Shown here in pieces: positions 18,767-25,262 of a stretch of DNA of 64,000 bases; positions within the stretch are counted from its first letter, which is position 1, and each line of letters opens with the position of its first letter. Below the pieces are notes generated by a model. That model was given only the letters and a program-made list of their open reading frames with translations. It did no database searches and had not been told where the DNA came from. Source of the stretch: Flavobacterium saccharophilum (lineage in GTDB: Bacteria; Bacteroidota; Bacteroidia; Flavobacteriales; Flavobacteriaceae); NCBI RefSeq assembly GCF_900142735.1, contig NZ_FRBY01000001.1, forward strand, positions 1,178,001-1,242,000. The letters are read 5' to 3'. A program made the position numbers and the translations under genes.

Positions 18767-18846
18767 GAAGCTAATCCTGCTGTCCACTATATCTTTTCCT
18801 GGCTAAAGAAGCCAGAAAAAGGATGCCGTTCCCATCAGGGCTAAAA
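18767..18846 (-). ncRNA. Structured intergenic element, flavobacterial dispersed RNA-like repeat
   Basis: Read on the minus strand it starts TAGCCCTGATGGGAACGGCA, then TCC, forms a strong hairpin (CTGGC, TTCTTTA, GCCAG, extended by CTTTT/GAAAAG), and ends GGACAGCAGGATTAGCT, where CAGG can pair with the early CCTG. This layout is one I associate with a structured element repeated between genes in Flavobacteria. It might be the Flavo-1 RNA motif, but I could not check. It occupies most of the 299-bp gap between ahcY and the phosphopantetheinyl transferase gene. Confidence 0.5.
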
Positions 18847-18931
18847 AGACGAGACATTAAATTACAAGTTTAGTTTCCAAAAGAAAGAATAATTCACAAT
18901 TAATCATTTATAATTTACAATTAAACAAGTA

Positions 18932-19582
18932 ATGCCTTTATTTAAAACCATACAGTGTAACGAAACGACCAAACTTTTAATTTGGGAAATAACCGAATCT
19001 TTTGAGGAGTTATTAAGCAAAGTAGTTTTGAAAGAAAAAACACAGTTGAGGTTAAACGGAATGAAATCCCAATTGCATCAGCGTGCTTTTTTAAGCGTTC
19101 GTATGCTGATTCAGGAAATGGGTTTTACAGATAAAGACTTGCATTATGATGAATTCGGAAAACCTTATTTCGATTGTCATAATTATATTTCGATTACACA
19201 TTCCTATCATTTTGCAGCCATTATCATTAGCCATGAAACGGTTGGAATTGACATGGAACTACAGCGCGAAAAAATCCGTAAAATCGCTGATAAATTTGTT
19301 GATACCGAATTCGAATATTTAAATCCGAATGTTTCTGAAGAATACATTAAAAAACTTACTGTAATCTGGGGTGCAAAAGAAGCGATCTTCAAAATCAGAA
19401 ACGAAAAAGGAATCAGCTTTAAAGACCATATTAGAGTTGGAGATTTTTCTTTGGATAAAGAACAAACGGAGGCCAGTCTACATTTTGATAAGCTGATTAA
19501 AGATTTCAATGTGCATTACGAGGAAATCAAATCTGATAATTTTGAAGGGAAATTTACTTTGGTTTATGCTTTTGAGAAGTAA
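18932..19582 (+). CDS. 4'-phosphopantetheinyl transferase superfamily protein
   Basis: 216 residues. Transfers phosphopantetheine from coenzyme A to a Ser of carrier proteins. The magnesium-binding motifs are visible: VGIDMELQ (Asp and Glu) and WGAKEAIFK (Glu and Lys), with SITHSYHFAA upstream as in Sfp/AcpT-like enzymes. The partner carrier protein is not in this window. The gene is alone on the plus strand. Either fatty-acid ACP activation or a secondary-metabolite role is possible. Confidence 0.88.
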   Translation: MPLFKTIQCNETTKLLIWEITESFEELLSKVVLKEKTQLRLNGMKSQLHQRAFLSVRMLIQEMGFTDKDLHYDEFGKPYFDCHNYISITHSYHFAAIIISHETVGIDMELQREKIRKIADKFVDTEFEYLNPNVSEEYIKKLTVIWGAKEAIFKIRNEKGISFKDHIRVGDFSLDKEQTEASLHFDKLIKDFNVHYEEIKSDNFEGKFTLVYAFEK

Positions 19583-19620
19583 GATTTAGTCGCAGGTTAC
19601 AGTCTCAGTAATCAGTAGAA

Positions 19621-20031
19621 TTAAATTTCAGTTGAAGTTTCACCGATTTTTTTTCGATGCTCAAACATACTCACAAATAAAAAAGTTCCCATTTTTCGGG
19701 CACGTCTCTTTAGTGTTTCCACATTTTCGCCTTCAAAATGTTCATCTAAAGTCTGAAACCAGTAGTTAAGCCAGATTCCGAATTCGTTTGAAGTGATTTT
19801 GCCATCAAAACGAGCATCAACCTCATTGTGCACGGCATTAGGATTGCCTTTGTATTTTTTGACTGCAAATAAATTGGTTTCCCAAAAATCAGTCAGTTTA
19901 TCGAGATGAGCATCCCAATCTTTAATCATGGTATTAAAATAAAAACCAATTTCTTTATCAGTTCTTATTTTAGCATAGAACTGATGTACTAAAAATTCGA
20001 CATCAGTTCTATTTTCTATTTGCTTTTTCAT
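19621..20031 (-). CDS. Group III truncated haemoglobin
   Basis: 136 residues of the truncated-globin family: FLVHQFYAKIRTDKEIGFYF at the N-terminus, DWDAHLDKLTDFWETNLF, and the HNEVDAR proximal region. The sequence length and lack of glycine motifs fit group III (P-type) globins, cytoplasmic haem proteins linked to oxygen or nitric-oxide handling. Its start overlaps the membrane-protein stop by 4 bp, so the two are translationally coupled, downstream of a Crp/Fnr regulator and candidate operator. Confidence 0.88.
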   Translation of the reverse strand: MKKQIENRTDVEFLVHQFYAKIRTDKEIGFYFNTMIKDWDAHLDKLTDFWETNLFAVKKYKGNPNAVHNEVDARFDGKITSNEFGIWLNYWFQTLDEHFEGENVETLKRRARKMGTFLFVSMFEHRKKIGETSTEI

Positions 20032-20315
20032 AGTACAAAACTATTCAGAAATATGAGTAAAACACTTAATACAGCGCTTAAAATAATAAGGTTAAAAACT
20101 ACTTTATGTTTCATCTGTGCTAAAATTGAAGTATTAGCAAAAACACAAGCCAATACAATAATAGCCAGCTGAATCATTTGTCCAATAGAAGTTCCGTGTG
20201 AAAGAATGTACATTGCAGCAGCGCCACCTAAACAGCTTTGGCCAATTACAGCCATTGCTGCAGAACCCATGTAATTTTTATTGAAATTTTCGAATGTTGT
20301 TTGATATAGTGTCAT
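20028..20315 (-). CDS. Small membrane protein paired with the globin
   Basis: 95 residues with about three transmembrane helices (GSAAMAVIGQSCLGGAAAMY, QLAIIVLACVFANTSILAQ, VVFNLIILSAVLSVLLIFL). I recognise no characterised family. The 4-bp overlap with the globin gene and the shared upstream operator suggest that they act together, perhaps in respiratory or nitric-oxide stress; this is inference from context. A TACCTTTG -7 element lies at 20337-20344 on the minus strand. Confidence 0.75.
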   Translation of the reverse strand: MTLYQTTFENFNKNYMGSAAMAVIGQSCLGGAAAMYILSHGTSIGQMIQLAIIVLACVFANTSILAQMKHKVVFNLIILSAVLSVLLIFLNSFVL

Positions 20316-20336
20316 GATATTGAGATTTTTATACTA

Positions 20337-20385
20337 CAAAGGTACATGCACAATACATCTTCATTTTATGACTTTAATCATAAAA
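20337..20385 (-). promoter_or_regulatory. Candidate Crp/Fnr-type operator and promoter of the globin pair
   Basis: A perfect palindrome at 20364-20385 reads TTTTATGA, 6 bp, TCATAAAA, with the TGA-N6-TCA spacing of Crp/Fnr sites. On the minus strand a -7 element TACCTTTG lies at 20337-20344, with no TTTG -33 box. If transcription starts about 7 bp past the centre of the -7 element, the palindrome is centred near -41, the class II activator position. The regulator gene is immediately upstream. Confidence 0.65.
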
Positions 20386-20396
20386 CAGCAACTATT

Positions 20397-20993
20397 TTAT
20401 CTGTATACTTTTCTGTTTATAATCTTCAAAAGACCTTTTTTCTCTAAAGCTTTTATGGTTCTAATTACAGTTTCGACACGCAGACCAGTTAAATCTCCAA
20501 TTTGTTGTCTGGTAAAATTAATATGGTAACCATTAGCATCTTTTTTAAAATTAAAATAGGCGATTCCGTGGTCAATTAATTTCAAAACTCTGTGCTCCGG
20601 TTCCTGAGTAGACATTTCAGCCGCCATAACCGATTTATAATACAATCGCTGTGCTAAATTTTCGATTATTTTCAAGCTTATTGCTGGGTTTTCTTCCAGT
20701 AATTTGAGGAAATTGTTTTTAGGAAGAAGAAGAACTTCTGAATCATCAACTGCAATAGCATTTGCCGGATACTTTTGATTTAAAAATAAGGGAGGTTCAC
20801 CAAAGGACTGTTCTTTATAAAAAATCCCCTGAATAAATTCTCTGCCATCATCATTGTAATTACTCATTTTTACTTGTCCGGAAATAATCTGATAATAATG
20901 AGTAGGCAAATTTCCTTCTTCAAAAATAATTTCATTTTTATCGAAAGATTTCTTTAAGGCGCCGTATTTTTCTAACAATTCAGGAGCGATCAT
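20397..20993 (-). CDS. Crp/Fnr-family transcriptional regulator
   Basis: 198 residues: a cyclic-nucleotide-binding-like beta-barrel (FDKNEIIFEEGNLPTHYYQI), a dimer helix, and a Crp-type winged helix-turn-helix (FTRQQIGDLTGLRVETVIRT). It lacks the N-terminal cysteine cluster of oxygen-sensing Fnr. The HTH is intact. It sits 81 bp upstream of the membrane protein/globin pair, and a palindrome with its family's half-site spacing lies between them, so it probably controls that pair in response to a redox or nitrosative signal. A TATATTTG -7-like element is at 21028-21035. Confidence 0.88.
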   Translation of the reverse strand: MIAPELLEKYGALKKSFDKNEIIFEEGNLPTHYYQIISGQVKMSNYNDDGREFIQGIFYKEQSFGEPPLFLNQKYPANAIAVDDSEVLLLPKNNFLKLLEENPAISLKIIENLAQRLYYKSVMAAEMSTQEPEHRVLKLIDHGIAYFNFKKDANGYHINFTRQQIGDLTGLRVETVIRTIKALEKKGLLKIINRKVYR

Positions 20994-21088
20994 GCCGTCA
21001 TTTTTTTAGTTTTAAAAAGCAATTGTACAAATATAATTCATTCAAAATAGTTCTTCTGCATTAAAAAACTTTTACTTTTACGCCCGTT

Positions 21089-21817
21089 ATGAAACAAAAA
21101 ATATCCAACATACACCAACAGATTTTGGAAGCGAAAAAGAAGGGGCAAAAATTATTGGCCATACTTTTAGATCCGGACAAAATTGTATGGGAAAATTTAG
21201 ATCATTTATTAGTTAAAATAAAGCAATCACCGGCAACACACATTTTTGTGGGAGGAAGTATAGTTCACGCTACTATTTTAGAAGATTTACTTACTGAATT
21301 AAAACAAAAAACCAATTTGCCCGTTGTGATATTTCCGGGCGATCCGTCGCAGATTTCTCCGCAGGCAGATGCAATTTTGTTTTTGTCTTTGTTGTCTGGG
21401 CGAAATCCGGATTATTTGATTGAATATCAGGTTCAGGCGGCGCCAATTTTAAAGAGAACAAATCTTGAAGTTATTTCAACAGGATATATTTTAATAGAAA
21501 GTGGCAATGAAACAGCAGTAGCCCGCGTAAGTAAAACAAAGCCGCTTAAACGTGAAAACCTTGATTTGGTTTTGGCAACAGCACAAGCAGGGGAAATGTT
21601 GGGTAACAAATTAATGTATTTAGAGGCTGGAAGTGGTGCTAAAAATGCAGTGCCTCTGGAAATGATACAGTTAATTTCGCAAAATATTGAAATTCCTATA
21701 ATTGTTGGCGGAGGAATTGTAGATTTGCAGGGAATTCAAAATGCCTATAAAGCGGGTGCTGATTTAGTAGTTATTGGGACTGCTTTTGAAAACGACAGTC
21801 ATTTTTTTGAAGCCTAA
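21089..21817 (+). CDS. Geranylgeranylglyceryl/heptaprenylglyceryl phosphate synthase (PcrB-like)
   Basis: 242 residues of the PcrB/GGGP synthase TIM-barrel family. ILLDPDKI at the N-terminus, FVGGSIVHA, PVVIFPGDPSQIS, YLEAGSGA and the phosphate-binding IIVGGGIVD...ADLVVIGTAFE are all present. The family joins a polyprenyl diphosphate to sn-glycerol-1-phosphate; Bacteroidetes homologues exist, although the lipid product in this group is not well established. It precedes pnuC by 23 bp, so the genes may be co-transcribed without an obvious functional link. Confidence 0.9.
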   Translation: MKQKISNIHQQILEAKKKGQKLLAILLDPDKIVWENLDHLLVKIKQSPATHIFVGGSIVHATILEDLLTELKQKTNLPVVIFPGDPSQISPQADAILFLSLLSGRNPDYLIEYQVQAAPILKRTNLEVISTGYILIESGNETAVARVSKTKPLKRENLDLVLATAQAGEMLGNKLMYLEAGSGAKNAVPLEMIQLISQNIEIPIIVGGGIVDLQGIQNAYKAGADLVVIGTAFENDSHFFEA

Positions 21818-21840
21818 ATCATAACCAAACAACCAACCAA

Positions 21841-22464
21841 ATGATTAATTTTTTTGTTGACAGCTATAAAAATGCGCCGTTGTGGCATATTGCACTAGAG
21901 TTTTTAGTTTTTGTCTGTGGAATTTTAAGTGTCTGGTTTGCAAAAAAAGAGAATATCTGGGTATATCCAACAGGTTTAATCGCTACGGTGATTTCAGTTT
22001 ATCTATTATATATTGCGGGTTATATTGGTGATATGATTATCAATGGATATTTCTCGATTATGAGTATTTACGGATGGTATTTATGGGGAAAAGGTGGGTC
22101 TAAAGAAGATAATTTACCAATTACTCGTACAAATGTTAATGAAAAAATAATCGGAATCGTACTATTTTTTGTAACTGTTTTTGTAGTTTTCGGTATTTAT
22201 AAATATTTCGATTATGAAATTAAAAATGACAATTATATTGACATGATTTCATCGGGAATATTTTTTGCCGGAATGTGGTACATGGCCAGAAAAAAAATCG
22301 AAAACTGGACACTTTGGATTATTGGTGACATTATTGTAGTGCCTCTTTATGCCTATCGTGGCTTAGGGATGTTGTCGCTTCAATATTTAATTTTTACAAT
22401 TTTAGCTATTTCAGCTTATTTAGAATGGAGAAAAATCTTAAACAACAAGAAACAAATATCATAA
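21841..22464 (+). CDS. pnuC: PnuC-like nicotinamide riboside transporter
   Basis: 207 residues with about seven transmembrane helices and family blocks WFAKKENIWVYPTG, YLLYIAGYIGDM and MSIYGWYLWGK. PnuC proteins facilitate uptake of nicotinamide riboside, which is trapped by phosphorylation. The following gene begins with a riboside-kinase-like domain and overlaps pnuC by 40 bp, so transport and trapping are coupled. PnuT-type thiamine transporters are related; the kinase partner argues for nicotinamide riboside. Confidence 0.88.
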   Translation: MINFFVDSYKNAPLWHIALEFLVFVCGILSVWFAKKENIWVYPTGLIATVISVYLLYIAGYIGDMIINGYFSIMSIYGWYLWGKGGSKEDNLPITRTNVNEKIIGIVLFFVTVFVVFGIYKYFDYEIKNDNYIDMISSGIFFAGMWYMARKKIENWTLWIIGDIIVVPLYAYRGLGMLSLQYLIFTILAISAYLEWRKILNNKKQIS

Positions 22465-24539
22465 AAATCGCTTTATTTGGGCCTGAAAGTACAGGTAAAA
22501 CTACTTTGGCGAAACAATTGGCAGATTACTATGAAACCGAGTGGGTTCCTGAATTTGCACGCGATTATCTACAAGAAAAGTGGGAGAAGAATCAGCACAT
22601 TTGTGTTGCTGATGATATGCTTCCAATCGCTTATGGACAAGTTGCATTGGAAAATAAAAATCTTTCATCTGCTAAAAAATATCTTTTTTGCGATACCAAC
22701 TTAATGGTTACCAAAGTTTTTTCTGAAATGTATTATGGTTTCTGCGATCCTTCGCTAAACGAAGCAGCACTAAAACATGAATACGATCTGTTTTTTCTAA
22801 CGGACATTGATGTTCCGTGGGAGAAGGATGATATTAGAGATACACCAGATGGTCGGGAAACAGTGTTTTCTGTTTTTAAGCAAACGTTAATTGATACTAA
22901 AAAACCTTTTGTTATTCTTTCTGGCAATAAGAAAAGTCGTTTAGCAAAAGCAACTTCAATTGTAGCTAATTTGGCTTTAGCGAAAGAACGTGGTTTTTCA
23001 ACTGAAGATTTTCTTCAGATATATAATCATGGAATTTCTTTTGATACTATTTTAAAGCAATTAGAAATTTTTGAAAACGGAATAGCAAAATGTAATTTAG
23101 TTAGTGCGGCAACCATTGATAATGGGATTTTGTCATTGTCAGAAGTTGAGTTTGAAGAGAAAGCAAGATTCTTCGACAATCAAAAAGAAAATCTGAAAAT
23201 AAAAAAATTCGTTCCGGCTTCAGGGGCAGCAACAAGAATGTTTAAATTTTTGAGAGCTTTTTTGAATGATTTTGATATTGAAAAAGAAACTATCAATGCC
23301 TACATCAACAGGAAAAAAGATAAAGAATTGTCTATGTTTATTGTAGCAATGGAAAAGTTTCCTTTTTTTGAAGCATTACACAAAGAATTAAATCTACTTT
23401 ATCCTGATTTTGAAACATTGGAGAGAGATTACAAGAATTATTATTTTATAAAACTTCTACTTTCTTCTGACCATTTTGATTTTGCAAATAAGCCAAAAGC
23501 AGTTTTGCCTTTTCATAAGTATAAAGACCATATTGCCAATCCGATAGAGGAACATTTAAATGAATGTTTTCACTATGCTTCATCAAATCAGGTTTCTAAT
23601 CTTCATTTTACGGTTACTGAGGCACATCAGCAGCTATTCGAAAAAGAAGTTGAAATATTAAAAGGAAAGGTAGAAAAAGCTTCGGAAATTCAAATTAATA
23701 TAGGTTATTCTTATCAAAATAAAAGTACAGATTCAATTACTGTTGATACTAATAATAAAATTGTGCGGGATAAAAATGGAATGTTAGTTTTTAGACCCGG
23801 AGGACATGGTGCATTGATTGAAAATTTAAATAAGCTTAATTCTGATATTATTTTTATTAAAAATATTGATAATGTGATTCAGAATCATATTGATAAAATT
23901 ACATTGTACAAGAAAGCTTTGGCAGGCGTTTTAATTCAGATGCAACACAAGGTTTTTGACTATTTAAAAGCGATTGAAAAGCAGGAGGTTAAAGAAGAAA
24001 ATGTCGAAGAAATCGTTGCTTTTTTAACTGAAAAATTAAATATCCAAATAACAAGTGATTTTCACAAATTTACGTTTGAGAATAAAGTCATCAAAATTAA
24101 GGATTTACTCGACAGGCCAATAAGAATTTGTGGAATGGTTAAAAATGAAGGAGAACCAGGTGGAGGACCATTTTGGATTATGAATGATCAAGGAAAGATT
24201 TCACTGCAGATCGTTGAAGCTTCGCAGGTAGATTCTTCAAATAAAAAGCAACGGGCAATTATGGGAGAGGCTACCCATTTTAATCCAGTTGATTTAGTCT
24301 GTGGTATCAAAAATTATAAAAATAAAAAATTTGATTTATTACAGTTTGTAGATCAGAAAGCAGGTTTTATAGTTGAAAAAAGTATAGAAGGAAAAGCAGT
24401 TAAAAGTTATGAATTACCAGGTTTATGGAATGGCGCAATGGCCAATTGGTTAACAATTTTTGTGGCAGTTCCGTTAATAACTTTTAATCCGGTGAAAACG
24501 GTAAATGATTTATTAAAAGCACCACACCAGCTACAATAA
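22425..24539 (+). CDS. Nicotinamide-riboside-kinase-like ATPase fused to DUF4301
   Basis: 704 residues. Residues about 14-185 are a NadR-type kinase: P-loop GPESTGKTT at 19-27, VPEFARDYL, FCDTNLMVTKVFSE. Residues about 192-704 match DUF4301 (KFVPASGAATRMFKFLRAF, then FRPGGHGALIENLN and GGPFWIMNDQG). No ATG or stop lies near the junction, so it is a real fusion in this sequence. NAD salvage is predicted for the kinase part. DUF4301 has a sugar-nucleotide-transferase-like look but no known activity, so the combined role is open. Confidence 0.85.
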   Translation: MEKNLKQQETNIIKIALFGPESTGKTTLAKQLADYYETEWVPEFARDYLQEKWEKNQHICVADDMLPIAYGQVALENKNLSSAKKYLFCDTNLMVTKVFSEMYYGFCDPSLNEAALKHEYDLFFLTDIDVPWEKDDIRDTPDGRETVFSVFKQTLIDTKKPFVILSGNKKSRLAKATSIVANLALAKERGFSTEDFLQIYNHGISFDTILKQLEIFENGIAKCNLVSAATIDNGILSLSEVEFEEKARFFDNQKENLKIKKFVPASGAATRMFKFLRAFLNDFDIEKETINAYINRKKDKELSMFIVAMEKFPFFEALHKELNLLYPDFETLERDYKNYYFIKLLLSSDHFDFANKPKAVLPFHKYKDHIANPIEEHLNECFHYASSNQVSNLHFTVTEAHQQLFEKEVEILKGKVEKASEIQINIGYSYQNKSTDSITVDTNNKIVRDKNGMLVFRPGGHGALIENLNKLNSDIIFIKNIDNVIQNHIDKITLYKKALAGVLIQMQHKVFDYLKAIEKQEVKEENVEEIVAFLTEKLNIQITSDFHKFTFENKVIKIKDLLDRPIRICGMVKNEGEPGGGPFWIMNDQGKISLQIVEASQVDSSNKKQRAIMGEATHFNPVDLVCGIKNYKNKKFDLLQFVDQKAGFIVEKSIEGKAVKSYELPGLWNGAMANWLTIFVAVPLITFNPVKTVNDLLKAPHQLQ

Positions 24540-24943
24540 TGGATATTGAAAAAGTCATATCAGAATTAAGTTTTAAAGCCGTTCGAAGTAGTGGTGCCGG
24601 TGGACAAAACGTAAATAAAGTATCATCAAAAGTGGTGCTAACTTTTGATTTGAATACATCTCAAGCCTTGTCTGAAGAAGAAAAAGCACTTTTATTGGTG
24701 AATATTGCCCCGCGCTTAACCAATGAAAACATTGTGATTTTAAATTGTGATGAAGACCGAAGTCAGCTTAAAAATAAAGACATTGTTGTAAAGCGTTTTT
24801 TAGATATAATCAAAAAAGGATTGCATGTTCCGAAGGTTCGAAAAGCAACTAAGATTCCAAAATCAGTAATCAAAAAGCGAATTAAAGACAAAAAGAATAT
24901 TTCTGAGATAAAGCAATCAAGAAGAAGGCCAAACTTAGATTAA
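24539..24943 (+). CDS. arfB: Alternative ribosome-rescue factor / peptidyl-tRNA hydrolase ArfB
   Basis: 134 residues. Release-factor-like domain with the catalytic GGQ at residues 21-23 (SSGAGGQNVNK) and a Lys/Arg-rich C-terminal tail that enters the empty mRNA channel of stalled ribosomes. The length fits ArfB/YaeJ and excludes full release factors. It shares one base with the stop codon of the preceding fusion gene, so it is the last gene of the pnuC operon. Confidence 0.93.
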   Translation: MDIEKVISELSFKAVRSSGAGGQNVNKVSSKVVLTFDLNTSQALSEEEKALLLVNIAPRLTNENIVILNCDEDRSQLKNKDIVVKRFLDIIKKGLHVPKVRKATKIPKSVIKKRIKDKKNISEIKQSRRRPNLD

Positions 24944-24956
24944 ATTCTAATTTATA

Positions 24957-25018
24957 AAATTCCAAATTCCAATTGAAAACTAGATAATGAAGTTTTTTGG
25001 AATTTGGAATTTGCTTTT
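24957..25018 (+). terminator. Inverted repeat with T-run after arfB
   Basis: Exact 16-bp arms (AAATTCCAAATTCCAA at 24957-24972; its complement at 24997-25012) close on a 24-nt loop and are followed by GCTTTTTTT. It is the probable transcript end of the pnuC-arfB operon. The ATTCCAAATTCC motif recurs around 37846-37890 and is a general intergenic repeat here. Confidence 0.65.
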
Positions 25019-25047
25019 TTTGGAATTTAATTTTTTGAGATTTGGAA

Positions 25048-25079
25048 TTTGATTTTTGGTTTTTTTAAGTTTACATTTG
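25048..25079 (+). promoter_or_regulatory. Promoter of the riboswitch-controlled receptor
   Basis: TTTG at 25048-25051, 20 bp, TACATTTG at 25072-25079, matching the Bacteroidetes -33/-7 consensus. The predicted transcript start falls a few bases before the first conserved bases of the TPP riboswitch. Confidence 0.75.
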
Positions 25080-25085
25080 TACTGT

Positions 25086-25162
25086 CTCAAAGGGGTGCTC
25101 TAAATAACGAGCTGAGATCATACCCAAAGAACCTGAGCGAGTAATGTTGCTAAGGGAAAAAA
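25086..25162 (+). promoter_or_regulatory. TPP riboswitch upstream of a TonB-dependent receptor
   Basis: The thi-box signatures are all present in order: GGGGTGCTC, GAGCTGAGATCATACCC, GAACCTGAGCGAGTAATG, then GCTAAGGGA. It lies 100 bp before the receptor start, so thiamine pyrophosphate should repress the receptor. Whether it acts on transcription or translation is unclear: no obvious terminator is seen between 25163 and 25262. It is one of two TPP riboswitches in the window. Confidence 0.95.
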
Positions 25163-25262
25163 TGACAATGGTTAGCGTGCACACTATATCTTGTCGTAAG
25201 AAACACATTTATTAATTTAACAAAAAGAATAATTCCCCCTTTTATTCGTAATTTTTTTACGG

